Below are positions 48,901-58,408 of a stretch of 64,000 nt of DNA, piece by piece (the first letter of the stretch is position 1; each line of letters opens with the position of its first letter). Origin of the DNA: Sphaerosporella brunnea (taxonomy: Eukaryota; Ascomycota; Pezizomycetes; Pezizales; Pyronemataceae); NCBI GenBank assembly GCA_008704415.1, contig VXIS01000121.1, positions 1-64,000 of the forward strand, given 5' to 3'. A program made the position numbers and the translations under genes. The notes beneath the pieces are model-generated. The model did not search any database and was not told the DNA's origin. It saw only the letters and a program-made list of their open reading frames with translations.

Positions 48901-49112
48901 GACGTTGGTCGGTTGCTGCAAGTTCCCCTCTTCGAGCCACATCATCAGCCCCACCCAATGGCTTCGCGTTTTCACGATATCAAACCTCTGAGTAAGCCTA
49001 GACATCTCTTTCCACCACGTATTACACGATCCCTCTGGAGCGGGGCGTGGACTGCTGCTTCAGCTGCTTTACTCTTCTCATCTTTACTTCAATTCAATCG
49101 GAAAAACACATC

Positions 49113-49873
49113 ATGACCACCTTCTTCGACACCGCCAAGGGCAACTTCAAGAACGTTCCCGTCGTCGACAACAGGATCAGCACCACCGAGTTCTTGGAAG
49201 CTGCTGAGGGTGTCGTCCAGCTCTTCGGTACCTCTCCTATCGCAACCAGTCACGCTCAATTGCGCTGACGTTCGCCCGCGCGACAGATGCGCTGGGAAAC
49301 AAGGCGTTCGTTCCTGTCCAGAACGACATGACCGGCAACATCAAGGTAGCTTAGCTTCCCAGCTGCGCGTTCGAGTCATAGTAACAACAACGCGCCTTTC
49401 TAGAAAATCCGCGACCGCCAGCTCGCAAAGCCCGCCGAGTCCGGCACCTTGCAGGCTCTCGTTGAGGCCGAGCTTGCCGAGAAGGCAAAGACCGCTTCTG
49501 AAGGTCTTCTGTGGTTGAACCGGTTCGCTTCTCCCCCTCAGCTCCAGCTCCAGCTCCAGCAAAGCTGACCTTTTTCTATCCCAGCGGCCTTGAGTTCACC
49601 TCCCGCGCTCTCCGCAAGAACGTCGACAGCACCGAAGAGCTTACGCACTCGTTCTCGACGTCCTACGAGAGCACTCTCAAGAAGCACCACAATTTCGTCG
49701 TCAAGGGCATTTTCAGCCTTGCCATGAAGGCTTGCCCTTACCGTGATGATTTCTACAAGAAGCTTGGTGATGACCAGGCGAAGGTCCTTGAGCAGCTGCG
49801 TGAGTGGCTTGAGGCGTTGGAGAAGATTGTGTTGCTCTTGAATGCTTTCTTGGCGGAGAAGAATATCAAATAG
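49113..49873 (+). CDS. Glycolipid transfer protein, HET-C2 family
   Basis: Exons 49113-49227, 49287-49345, 49404-49522 and 49585-49873 give 193 residues; three introns of 58-62 nt restore the frame. The GLTP fold is covered end to end: STTEFLEAAEGVVQLFDALG, then FVPVQNDMTGNIKKIRDRQL with the Asp, Asn and Lys that bind the sugar headgroup, GLLWLNRGLEFTS with the stacking Trp, KKHHNFVVKGIFSLAM with the His that binds the ceramide amide, and PYRDDFYKKLG. Such proteins move glycosphingolipids between membranes. The closest named homologue is HET-C2 of Podospora anserina (208 residues), whose alleles take part in vegetative incompatibility together with HET-D/E NLR proteins. An allorecognition role here is not shown. 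Confidence 0.9.
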
Positions 49874-50702
49874 AGTCTTGGGCACCTATAGGGGAGGGGG
49901 GAGAGATGGATATCCAATTGAATTGATACGTACTCGTATATTTATTAGATTCCTTGCTGCGGCATCCTGCATATCGATATCGTGCATGTCCACACCGTCT
50001 CGAGTATCTCCGATGCGATGTATTCAGTGGCTTTCCACTTTTGGTATGACGAAATAATTAGTAGATTGAGCTTGGCTCGAATGTGGGTTCTTCGTGAACA
50101 TGCGGATTTCCACATCAACACCTGTGGATGCGAGGAGTTATATATAATAAGCGGCTGGGGCGATTCTTAAGCGTCCCGAGCGGCCGTGTGGTCTTCACGA
50201 GGGTGGTTTTCTCGAGGAGGAGGAAGTGCTTTTTGCTTGTGGCGCCCTTTGGACGTCCCGGCCGCGGTGGCAGCGGCGGCGGAGCAAAGGGTATGAACTT
50301 GAGCCCACCTCCTTTGCTCCAGAGACACAACAACAATAACAGCAAAACGTGTCCTTTTTCCTCCAGGATCTCTTCTGCCTCCTCCTCCTCCTCCTCCTCC
50401 AGGCGCTTGTTTGTTTATCCTATTTGCTCGGCTCGCTTGCACGCGCTTTCGCTTTGGAGCCTGTCAGCTTTCGTCGATTGCACACGTTGCGCGTTCCGAA
50501 CGAAACCACCCAACCCAAATTCCCATTTCCTTGTGACGTCGCTGCAACCTCCTCAGCATCTGCGGAATTCAAAGCAGGATCGCTCCGGCAGGAGGGAAAA
50601 CACAACAATCACCATTACCCCCTTCCCCCCCCCCCCCCAGTCAACGCACCACGACTCCTCATCTTCAACAGATAAGCTGCGGAAAGAAGAAAAAAAAAAG
50701 AT
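49874..50702. other. Intergenic: promoter and 5' leader of PCT1
   Basis: No gene; pyrimidine- and C-rich tracts (C14 near 50626) close to the PCT1 start. Confidence 0.5.
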
Positions 50703-52260
50703 ATGTCGTCAATCCCATCTGACACCATCCCCAAGAGGAAACGAAGCAACACTCGCACCTCCGCCGCCGCCGCCGCCGCCGCAGACATCGCCATGAGCAA
50801 CGCACACCCTACCTCGGGCGAGGAAGCTGACGCTGAGCTTTCCTACGACTCCTCGGCTGCCGTCGGTGGAGAGCGCGAGATTACCACGAGCCATCCGGCC
50901 AAGCGGGCTAAGCGTCACTCGGCCACCAGCAGACACAAGGACGAGGGCGAGAAGTCCGAGACGACGGAAGCAAGCTCGATAATCGAGGAGCGGATCAGCG
51001 GAGGAACGGAAGGAAGAGACCGGCGGAAGTCTTCAGCCTCCTCATCTGCGTCTCTGAGAAGTGCTCCACCCAAGATGAATGCCATTTTGCCACCAGAAGA
51101 GTTGGCCGCCCTTTGTCCCAGCGGATACTCCATGAACCCACCGCCTACGGATCGGCCCGTCAGGGTATATGCTGACGGCGTCTTCGATTTGTTTCACCTT
51201 GGGTGAGACCCCCGGCAATTCCATCTGTGCACAAATAAAAGCTGACGGTGGATCGTAGACACATGCGGCAGCTTGAGCAGGCCAAGAAGGCCTTCCCCAA
51301 TACTTACCTCCTCGTTGGAATCCCGAGCGATACCGAGACCCACAAGCGGAAGGGCCTCACTGTGCTTACGGACAAGGAGCGTGCCGAATCTTTGCGGCAT
51401 TGCAAATGGGTGGACGAGGTCATCGAGGATGCACCTTGGATTGTTACCCCGGATTTCCTGGAAAAACATGCAATTGACTATGTTGCACACGACGACGAGC
51501 CTTATGTGTCTGAGGACAGTGATGACATTTACAAGCCTTGCAAACAGGCTGGAAAGTTCATGGTCACGCAAAGAACTGAAGGAATATCTACCACTTACAT
51601 CATCACCAAGTATGTTTTTTTTTTTTTTTTGTACCTTTATCGGTGTTGAATGCTGACTAGGATGCAGGATCGTTCGCGACTATGAGAAATACATCTCGCG
51701 ACAGCTCAAGCGTGGTGCAACCCGGCAAGAACTGAACCTCAGTTGGCTCAAGAAGAATGAGATGGATATCAAACGCCATGTTGCGGAACTTCGGGAAACC
51801 ATCAAGAACAACTGGTCCAACACCGGCCGGGAACTTCGCGACGAGTTCAAGAACTACTGGGCACCGTCACCCAGGCCATCCAGCCCTTATCAATTTGGAT
51901 CTTCAGCGTCAAAGGAGAATGTTGCTTCCCCGGAGAATGGCAGAACACTGGCACCGAGTTGGGCACACCTTGGAGATTCTCAATCGAGGCCTCAGAGCCC
52001 GCACACTGAGTTTGCCAACGGCTACTCGCTGGGCCTAATAGGTGGAGTTCGGTCTTGGGTACGTACTAGCGCTGTCACTTTGCGCAGGATAGGTCTAACT
52101 AGGAGCGCTCTAGATGCGGAACCGGGCTAGTAGATCAGGTTCACTGGCGGCGTCAGACAACTCATCAGACGAGGACGAGCCGAAGAGCCCCACTAAAGAG
52201 AGCCCGCCCGGTGAGCCCGCCGCCAAACCAAGCTCGCTCAAGGGCCTCACCAGTCCATGA
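50703..52260 (+). CDS. PCT1: Choline-phosphate cytidylyltransferase
   Basis: Exons 50703-51202, 51259-51609, 51668-52058 and 52114-52260 give 462 residues. The N-terminal 145 residues are Ser/Ala/Lys-rich with basic runs (PAKRAKRH), a likely nuclear signal. The catalytic domain begins [16 protein letters not shown], whose HxGH (about 165-168) is completed by the first splice, and includes [22 protein letters not shown] and [12 protein letters not shown] (RTEG at about 272-275), all hallmark motifs. A helical membrane-binding region follows ([19 protein letters not shown]), then a Ser/Pro-rich, probably phosphorylated tail. The enzyme makes CDP-choline, the rate-limiting step of the Kennedy pathway to phosphatidylcholine. 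Confidence 0.94.
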
Positions 52261-53186
52261 CGAAGCGGGGTAGACGGGGAGCGGGGTTGTTGAAAAATTG
52301 GGTGCATTGTTATATCGTCGCTGGTGCAAAGGACCGAATTAATTTCTCGACAGTCGACACGGATGGTTGGCCAGCTTCCCTTTCGTACTGGCGTCATATC
52401 ATACCGACCTACTACTACTTGTTTTCTACTTTCTTTAATGGTATGACGCGACGCTTAGGATCATAGAAAAGTGGGAATGTTATGGTCTTTTCGGTCTCAG
52501 TGTTGGACCGAGAATTTGTGTGAGCTTTTTTGTCGGCACGTTCGCTGGGATATAGGTTAATTTAGAAGCACGTTTGCCTCTCCTTATCTATCGTGTCACG
52601 TTCCTGTGGCTTGCCTCGCCTTCCTTTGAATCCTTTCGCCTGTTGAGTCGGCAAGGTCCGCCCGGCAGCCTAGCATGGACCAGTACGAGTGAGAGCGGTG
52701 GACTGAGTGAGATTCTGTGTGTGAGCGGATGTTGACCAATGCTGCCCGGCCAATTCCCCTTCACACAAAAGAGCTTCAGATTGAGAAATCGTCTTTACTT
52801 GCCCCGAAACACTAATCGGTGCACCAAGCCTTCAAGTGTTTCAATTCGTGATTAGAGAAAAGGTGAAAATGAAAATAATCTCTGAAACTTCTTTATAGTA
52901 ATTGGCTACTTTCAGAACCATTTCAGGAACATTTTTCAGGTTTTTAGAAGGCTTCAGGTAGGTAGCACAATCCTTCTATAGGTATCTTTAGAACACTCCG
53001 GAGAAGGATTTCTGCCCGTTTAAAGCTTTAACCACAGGTATAAAAGCCATTTCTTCCTGTCTCCCATTTTTCCTTTCTTTCATTCCTTCTTCACTATCCC
53101 AAATCAAAATACAACTTGTACCAAAAATTTTCACCTTCAGCTGTCTACGAGCACTTTTCTTTTTTACCCCTTAACATCTTCCAACA
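52261..53186. other. Intergenic, promoter of the RING1-only gene
   Basis: About 925 bp with no gene. AT-rich repeats around 52900-53000 (TTTCAGG variants). The TATA box lies near its end. Confidence 0.5.
53039..53046 (+). promoter_or_regulatory. TATA box
   Basis: TATAAAAG 141 bp before the ATG at 53187, followed by a pyrimidine-rich stretch as in fungal core promoters. The clearest TATA box I saw in the window. Confidence 0.55.
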
Positions 53187-53915
53187 ATGTTTGATAAACT
53201 AGACGGCTATGCTTACGACTCAGATGAAGAGGGGGAGCAACTAGAACGGGCGGTTCTCAATAGTTTCAAAGACCGCATTAGGTCTACCACCGGTCCTTCC
53301 ACTACATCAGGTTTTCCTGGCCCTCGAGCTGCCCCGGGACAGGCTGGACCTTCTAATTATGCCGGCCGCCCACCAACTCCTGAGAGACGCGGGTTCCAGG
53401 CACAGTACGGGGTTGAAGATCAGCGGGGTAGAGGAGGTCCACCAGTTATTGCCCAGCCTCGACAACAACAACCCCCGATTGTCCAGCCCGGCAGGTGGCC
53501 AGGTTCTGGTTACCCTGGAGCCCCTGCGCAGCCACAGGGGGCTTCTCCACCGCCGCCTCCGCCGCCACCACCGCCTACACCCTCGCATTCAGCTCCTGCT
53601 GCTGCTGCTGCCCCAGTCCCCCCCAGTCTCGTCGGCCGCGTGCAACAGTCCCGGCGGCTCACGCCCGAAAAGTGTGTCTGCTGCGAGCGGGTGATTACTG
53701 GGCTGATATATAGAGCTGGTGTGGGCTGCAACCACGCCTTCTGCGGGGAGTGCTTGAAGATGTTTGTTATGCACTCGGTAAATATGTATGATGCGACGTT
53801 TCCGCCGCGGTGTTGTCGGCTGCCGCTGGATCTCGAGGTCGTTAGGCTGTGCGTGGAAGAGGAGACATTTAGGGCGTATATTCGGAGGCTGGAGATGAGG
53901 CGGGAGGGGTGGTGA
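53187..53915 (+). CDS. RING1-only relative of RBR ubiquitin ligases
   Basis: Single exon, 242 residues. It starts MFDKLDGYAYDSDEEGEQLE, then a long Pro/Gly/Gln-rich disordered region with a proline run. At about 162-225 is a RING1-like domain: CVCCERVI, then CNHAFCGECLKMFVMHS and FPPRCCRLPLDLEVV, which is the RING1 and its distal FPPRCC motif as seen in fungal RBR proteins. The protein ends about 30 residues later (FRAYIRRLEMR). The IBR and RING2 that would carry catalysis are absent, and the stop is followed directly by non-coding sequence. It may be a truncated RBR gene or a RING1 adaptor; its good promoter favours an expressed gene. Confidence 0.72.
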   Translation: MFDKLDGYAYDSDEEGEQLERAVLNSFKDRIRSTTGPSTTSGFPGPRAAPGQAGPSNYAGRPPTPERRGFQAQYGVEDQRGRGGPPVIAQPRQQQPPIVQPGRWPGSGYPGAPAQPQGASPPPPPPPPPPTPSHSAPAAAAAPVPPSLVGRVQQSRRLTPEKCVCCERVITGLIYRAGVGCNHAFCGECLKMFVMHSVNMYDATFPPRCCRLPLDLEVVRLCVEEETFRAYIRRLEMRREGW

Positions 53916-54208
53916 GAGGGTGAAGTTGTTTGGACTGGATATGGCTTTTAAATTTGTTTTTGTTTTGTTTTCTCCTTTTTTTCCTTTTGTTTGTTTGATA
54001 TAGATATGGCCATGGACTTTAAGCATTACGTTACTTTGAGATGCGGTATTTGTACGGGTTTGCAAAATGGCGTTTGCAGGAGCTCACCTTCTATGTAGTG
54101 GGTATGTCTGTCTGCACCCGAGTGGCACCCGAGTGACCTCCTATGCTCCAGCCTGTCACAAACCTGACGCGCCACCTAGCTTGGCTCCAGCTCCCTTCCA
54201 CACCAACC
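53916..54208. other. Short intergenic stretch
   Basis: 3' region of the RING1-only gene and promoter of the next gene. Confidence 0.4.
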
Positions 54209-54781
54209 ATGTCCCGACGCACCACCAACCCACACCTTCTCCTCCTCCCTACTTCCAGCGCTGGGGGCGGGGACTCATCAACACCCCTCACGCCGTTCAG
54301 CTCCTCGCCTCTCAGCAGCAGCGCGTCCGCGCTCAGCACCTCGACGACCACGGGGCCCCTCAACACCACCACCACCGCCGCCGCCGCCTCCGCCGCTGCC
54401 GGCGCGACCACCGCTTCTCCCCGCTCCGAGGCGCTGTGGACACAGATGCAGAGCGCGCTGCTGGAGGTCGAGGCTTCGCACACGGCGCTGTTTTTTGGGC
54501 CTTCGCACGCGCGGGCGCTGGAGGAGCTTAGGGGCGCGCAGATGGCGTTGGCGCAGGCGTGGATGCTTGATGATGCTACTGCTGCTGCTCCTGGTGGTGG
54601 TGGGGATGTAGGGGGTAGTGGTGGTGGTGGTGGTGGGAAGAAGGCGGGCGCTGATGCGCACTTTATGAGGATTGCGGATGGGGTTCGAGATGTTTCGAGG
54701 AAGCTGGAGAGGGTTGCGGAGGCGATGAGGGGTGTCGAGATGGAGAGCAGGGGGATTTGGGAGGAGGGTAGTTTAGTTTAG
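54209..54781 (+). CDS. Small conserved fungal protein of unknown function
   Basis: Single exon, 190 residues from ATG at 54209 (an in-frame ATG at 54143 is also possible). The N-terminal third is Ser/Thr/Ala-rich. The rest is helical with a conserved look: EALWTQMQSALLEVEASHTA, then GPSHARALEELRGAQMALAQ, a Gly-rich loop, and FMRIADGVRDVSRKLERVAE ending near ESRGIWEE. The spacing of hydrophobic residues suggests a coiled-coil hairpin. I recall similar fungal proteins without a function. Composition is GC-rich, like the neighbours. Confidence 0.6.
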   Translation: MSRRTTNPHLLLLPTSSAGGGDSSTPLTPFSSSPLSSSASALSTSTTTGPLNTTTTAAAASAAAGATTASPRSEALWTQMQSALLEVEASHTALFFGPSHARALEELRGAQMALAQAWMLDDATAAAPGGGGDVGGSGGGGGGKKAGADAHFMRIADGVRDVSRKLERVAEAMRGVEMESRGIWEEGSLV

Positions 54782-55737
54782 GGAAGGAGGAGGAGGGGGA
54801 GGGGGAGGAGGGGATGCTACATACTACTGATTGTGGCTTAATTGTTAATAGGTTCTTTTTTTTTCTTTTCTTTTTTTTTTTTGTGCTTGTGCTTATGGAG
54901 ATACTTCTTAGTAAATACGTCTTGGTGATGGATGGGCGGTATGTATGCACACTACCGGCCGCGTATGAGACAAAACATGGCCGCACCTCATTGGCTACCA
55001 ATACTACTTAACTCCTGCACCCCGCCGCCTGCTGCTGCTGCTGCTGCCTTGCCTTGCCATCTCATCCTCTTCCCACCCACGACCCTTATTATAATGGTAT
55101 ACATCTTTCCAAGTCCTTGCTCCGCAAGAACTCACAAAGCTTTTAGGAAGCCTCCTCCCATTGAGCTCCCACCACCACCACCACCACCACCACCACCCGT
55201 GAAAGAAAAAAAAAGCATATGATGATGCTGCTGCTGCAAACGAAAGAAACGACTCCCGCCGCGGGCTCGGCCGGTGGCATGGGCCCGGAAGAGCGCTGGA
55301 AAGCTATGACCGGAAACCCCGCCGGGGTGAAATTGGAGTACTTCCAGCCGCTGCCGCCGCCGCCGGGGATGCTGTTGATGTATATGGTCCGAAGGGCGCT
55401 GTGGGTTGAAGACGAGGATTGCGAGGAGGAGTGCGAGGAGGGGGAGAGGAAGTGATGAGGGAGGGAGGAGGAGGAGGAGGGAGAGAGGGAGGGGTTTTGG
55501 AGTTCTGGTTTGAAAAGGCACAGGTGCTGCTTGCTTTTGGGATATTGCGCTTGGGAAATGCTTGGGACGGCGTTGGATGGGACACTTTACGAGAATGGAA
55601 GCTATGTCGACTCGGTTGATACCTCCTCGAAATGGAAGATGGAGATTTACACGAGTGATGCGTTGTGATGGCGCTTCAATGTTCTTCGCCCTTCCACTTT
55701 CTTTCTAGGTGTGCTGTCTAGCAACAACGGAGTACAT
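54782..55737. other. Intergenic, no supported gene
   Basis: Contains (CCA)n at about 55168-55197 and a 78-codon frame at 55219-55455 (starting MMMLLLQTKE) that I cannot support. The rest is purine-rich, G/A tracts near 55440-55495. Confidence 0.4.
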
Positions 55738-56766
55738 CTAAGTGGACGCTCCATTTCCATGTCCACGGTCCGGCGGCGATATGACAGGAGGCTTTTCTCT
55801 CTGGCCAAACCTCCTAATCCACGTCACCGCCCTCTCCTCCAACACTATCTCCCTCGCCCTCTCCTCTCCCATGCCCTCTACACTCCCACACTTCTCTAGC
55901 ATCTCCAAAACCCTCTCTCTGGCCGCGGGACTCACCCTCCCGACCAGTGTGCGAAGGGTACACCAAACGCTCTCATGGCCGGGCGCGACCTCCCTCGCAT
56001 ATTCCACCGCCTCCACAACGACCTTCTCGACCGTCTGCACGCGCTCACACCTTTCCAGCAACCAGCCCAAGAAAGCCCACACGCCCACATCCTCGGCATG
56101 TCTCCAGCAAAAACTCAGTTGTCTCTCGACCTCCTGGTCCTCCTCCTCCTGGGCAGCCCCCGCGAACCGTTCAACTACCCACCGCGCGTGGTTCCACGCG
56201 TAATAATTCCTCGGGTGGACCTCTGCGCTTTTCCTGACTATGTCTAGTTCAGTCGTCGTCGTGGAGGTGGCGGCGGTCGAGGCGGCGGACACGCAGGAAA
56301 GCACCCATCTCCGATGCGCCCACAGCAGCGGCGACTTGTTGTGCCGCGGCAACGGCGAGGTCAGCAGGCTTTCCAGCCACACCAGCTCCTCGCCCGCCGC
56401 CAGGTGCGTGTGGAAGTACCGTTTCCGCGTGTTGAGCGCCGTGAGGTGCTCGCTCGCCGCGAGCAGGAGGATCGTGGTTGCGTCTAGCAGCTCGCGCGGT
56501 GACGGGGACGGGTAAAGCTGGAAGATGCGGCGCGCGTGGACGAAGGCGGTGATGAGACATTGCTTGGGAATCCCGAGGTGCGGTGGTGAGCTGAGGATTT
56601 CCGTGTAGGGTGCTGGAAGGAGTGAGATTTGACTGGGCGTGTGTCGGTGCGTGTGGAAGAAGGCTAGGAGTGTGGTGTATTCGAGCGGCGGCGGGGGTGC
56701 GGTGATAGGTGGTAGCGGAGTGGGAGATGCCGGCGGCAGAGCTGCTGGCGGCGACGGGGAGGACAT
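55738..56766 (-). CDS. Protein prenyltransferase alpha-repeat protein, PTAR1/ECM9-like
   Basis: Single exon, 342 residues from ATG at 56766; the frame is open further up but only through a TTG, and a transposon TIR begins 53 bp upstream. Protein prenyltransferase alpha-subunit repeats are visible: NKSPLLWAHRRWVLSCV and HPRNYYAWNHARWVVERF, both with the WxxRxxV core, and further degenerate repeats at CWRHAEDVGVWAFLGWLL and PGHESVWCTLRTLV. The mammalian homologue PTAR1 is the alpha subunit of geranylgeranyltransferase III, which modifies the SNARE Ykt6; yeast ECM9 is the suggested counterpart. It would pair with a beta subunit encoded elsewhere. Confidence 0.78.
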   Translation of the reverse strand: MSSPSPPAALPPASPTPLPPITAPPPPLEYTTLLAFFHTHRHTPSQISLLPAPYTEILSSPPHLGIPKQCLITAFVHARRIFQLYPSPSPRELLDATTILLLAASEHLTALNTRKRYFHTHLAAGEELVWLESLLTSPLPRHNKSPLLWAHRRWVLSCVSAASTAATSTTTTELDIVRKSAEVHPRNYYAWNHARWVVERFAGAAQEEEDQEVERQLSFCWRHAEDVGVWAFLGWLLERCERVQTVEKVVVEAVEYAREVAPGHESVWCTLRTLVGRVSPAARERVLEMLEKCGSVEGMGEERAREIVLEERAVTWIRRFGQREKPPVISPPDRGHGNGAST

Positions 56767-56818
56767 CGCGGGAGCCGTGCGGAGAACAGGGGAGCTTGAT
56801 GAAGCTGGGACAACCCTA

Positions 56819-56862
56819 CCGTATAAACTCGCCAATAAGCAACACGGGCCGAAGAAGTGGGG
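56819..56862 (+). repeat. Left terminal inverted repeat of the HNH element
   Basis: 44 bp, exact reverse complement of 58229-58272. Outer flank TA at 56817-56818. Confidence 0.92.
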
Positions 56863-57069
56863 TAATGGGTGTAATGTGCCAAGATCCAATCACAAGCAAT
56901 CTTACCTTTTGCTTCGCAAAGGTTTAGTTGCTGAGAACGCTTAGCGTTCGGTCTCACTCGCCTCAGTCAAAGCCTCTTCTCTTCGGTCAGAGTGCCACAT
57001 TAAGCCCCAGTGCTCAATAAAAGAAAGAGGTCTCCCCCACTCAAACTATCGAGTCGCTCCGCTCCTTGA

Positions 57070-58174
57070 GGCTTCGCCCCCTCTTTCGCTCCGCTCAAGG
57101 GGTCCCCCTCGTTGACAACGTGAATTTCATGAATAAGAAATGACATAATCAATAAATAAAAAAACACCAATGAGTAGAAAAAGACAAGTAACTCCTCAGC
57201 CAATCCCTCGCAATCTCCACGCAAACTCCATCTCCAACCTTTCTTGCGCATACGGTTCCTCTCGAATCGTTCCCATCATGTCTGTTCCCGGTGGAAAGTC
57301 GTGCTCGAAGATAGGTTCCCCAGCACCTCTCATATTCGCAAAGACCGACTGGCGGAAATGCCACCTCAGAAGTTGGTCGGGAACACGGTGCGGGTTTGCC
57401 GGATCGCGACAAACAGGATCCAGGATTCGGCCGTCCAAGCCCAGGTTATCGTCGCCGAACACCACGATTTTATAATTGTCCTATTATGAATTAGTAGGAG
57501 AAATAAATTCACTCAGTATACTCACATCCGGATTCACCGACAACAAGTACTGATCGAAGTCTTGGTGAATGTCCCCACGAAGCAGAAAGCCATTCTGCAG
57601 CGAGTGGATCTTTGAAACTCCATTCGTGTTGTCCATGTCCGTGATCCACCGACTGTAACCCTTCTCGATCCAGTAACTTTCACTCTCGAGAGGAAAGATA
57701 TGAGCCGCTTCGAAGCCGGACCAGTTCCCACGATAAGCTCCGCGATTCACAACGCCTGATATGACGCATTTTCCATCTCGAGCACGGATTCCATGACGAA
57801 AGGCATCTTCCCGCCCAGAGACGCTGTGTGTAATGAGGCGATGCACCCATGGCTCATTGTTGACCTCAATAGGACCTGTTCAAGTTAGCCAGCGATTGAA
57901 GCCCCCACTTCAGCGAGCACCTACTGTTGCTATAAACGTCATACTCTCCCAGTCCCAGCGAGTTGTTCGTTGCCGTTACGATGTGCCCCGAAGTTCTCTC
58001 TTGAACGCGTAGAGGAGGCTCCGTGATGAGTAGGATCCCAATCATGTCGAGAAAGTTCGCTTCCGTGACCGACCCATTCTGGATGAGTCCGCCCAAAGCG
58101 ACGCCAGGCTTTGAAGCATCGTAAAAGTGCACATTGCGGCCGAGAGAGCGATCGATAGGCATTGAGTGAACTCC
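57070..58174. repeat. HNH module copy 2 (duplicated segment)
   Basis: Match to 33700-34757 in the same orientation. This copy lies inside the TIR element. Coding parts are nearly identical; non-coding 3' flank is more diverged. Confidence 0.85.
57196..58162 (-). CDS. HNH nuclease-domain protein, copy 2 (inside TIR element)
   Basis: Exons 58162-57925, 57875-57526 and 57480-57196 give 290 residues, with introns of 49 and 45 nt at the same places as copy 1. The HNH core is unchanged: RARDGKCVISG, FEAAHIFPLESE, QNGFLLRGDIHQDFDQY. It differs from copy 1 by four extra residues (one in LITHSV, three in DMDNTNGVSK) and scattered substitutions, all in frame, so both copies look under selection or recently duplicated. 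A nuclease with this fold cuts DNA or RNA through a metal at the HNH site. Being the sole gene of a TIR element makes a role in its movement possible, but this is inference; it may simply be captured cargo. Confidence 0.87.
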
Positions 58175-58228
58175 GTGTGTGCTGTCCTTATATAGAGAAC
58201 ATGAGCTCCCTACCCCTGCAAAGCTCCG

Positions 58229-58272
58229 CCCCACTTCTTCGGCCCGTGTTGCTTATTGGCGAGTTTATACGG
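58229..58272 (-). repeat. Right terminal inverted repeat of the HNH element
   Basis: 44 bp, exact reverse complement of 56819-56862; outer flank TA at 58273-58274. The HNH start codon lies 66 bp inside, so the promoter must sit in or across this repeat. Confidence 0.92.
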
Positions 58273-58408
58273 TACCCCGCTGTTTCACATGGCTTATCAC
58301 ACTCTCACTATTCGAGACAAACAGCACCACTTGTCCTGTAACTCGCTCGCGGCTTGATCTACATAATTCCAAACATACACTGTGGTGTTTTCTGCCATTG
58401 TATTCAGC

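Larger units (their letters stand above)
56819..58272. mobile_element. TIR element carrying an HNH nuclease gene
   Basis: Bounded by 44-bp perfect terminal inverted repeats (56819-56862 and 58229-58272), each flanked outside by TA (56817-56818 and 58273-58274), the target-site duplication typical of Tc1/mariner-like insertion. The repeat starts CCGTATAAACTCGCC. The 1,454-bp element contains a single intact gene, the HNH protein, and about 330 bp of non-coding DNA at its left with the short palindrome GAACGCTTAGCGTTC (56935-56949). No DDE transposase is present. It lies between PTAR1-like (53 bp from its start) and the N2227 gene (137 bp from its stop). Confidence 0.85.

Noticed and set aside
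55219..55455. 78-codon + strand frame (MMMLLLQTKE...)
   Set aside because: No recognisable domain, simple-repeat surroundings (CCA and GGA tracts), no sign of splicing to a larger gene.
55738..56889. 383-codon version of the PTAR1-like protein
   Set aside because: It begins with TTG inside the inserted element, not ATG; the ATG at 56766 is used.
57866..58234. Upstream start for HNH copy 2 at 58234
   Set aside because: The extra residues have no counterpart in copy 1 and would run through the TIR; the ATG at 58162 matches copy 1.
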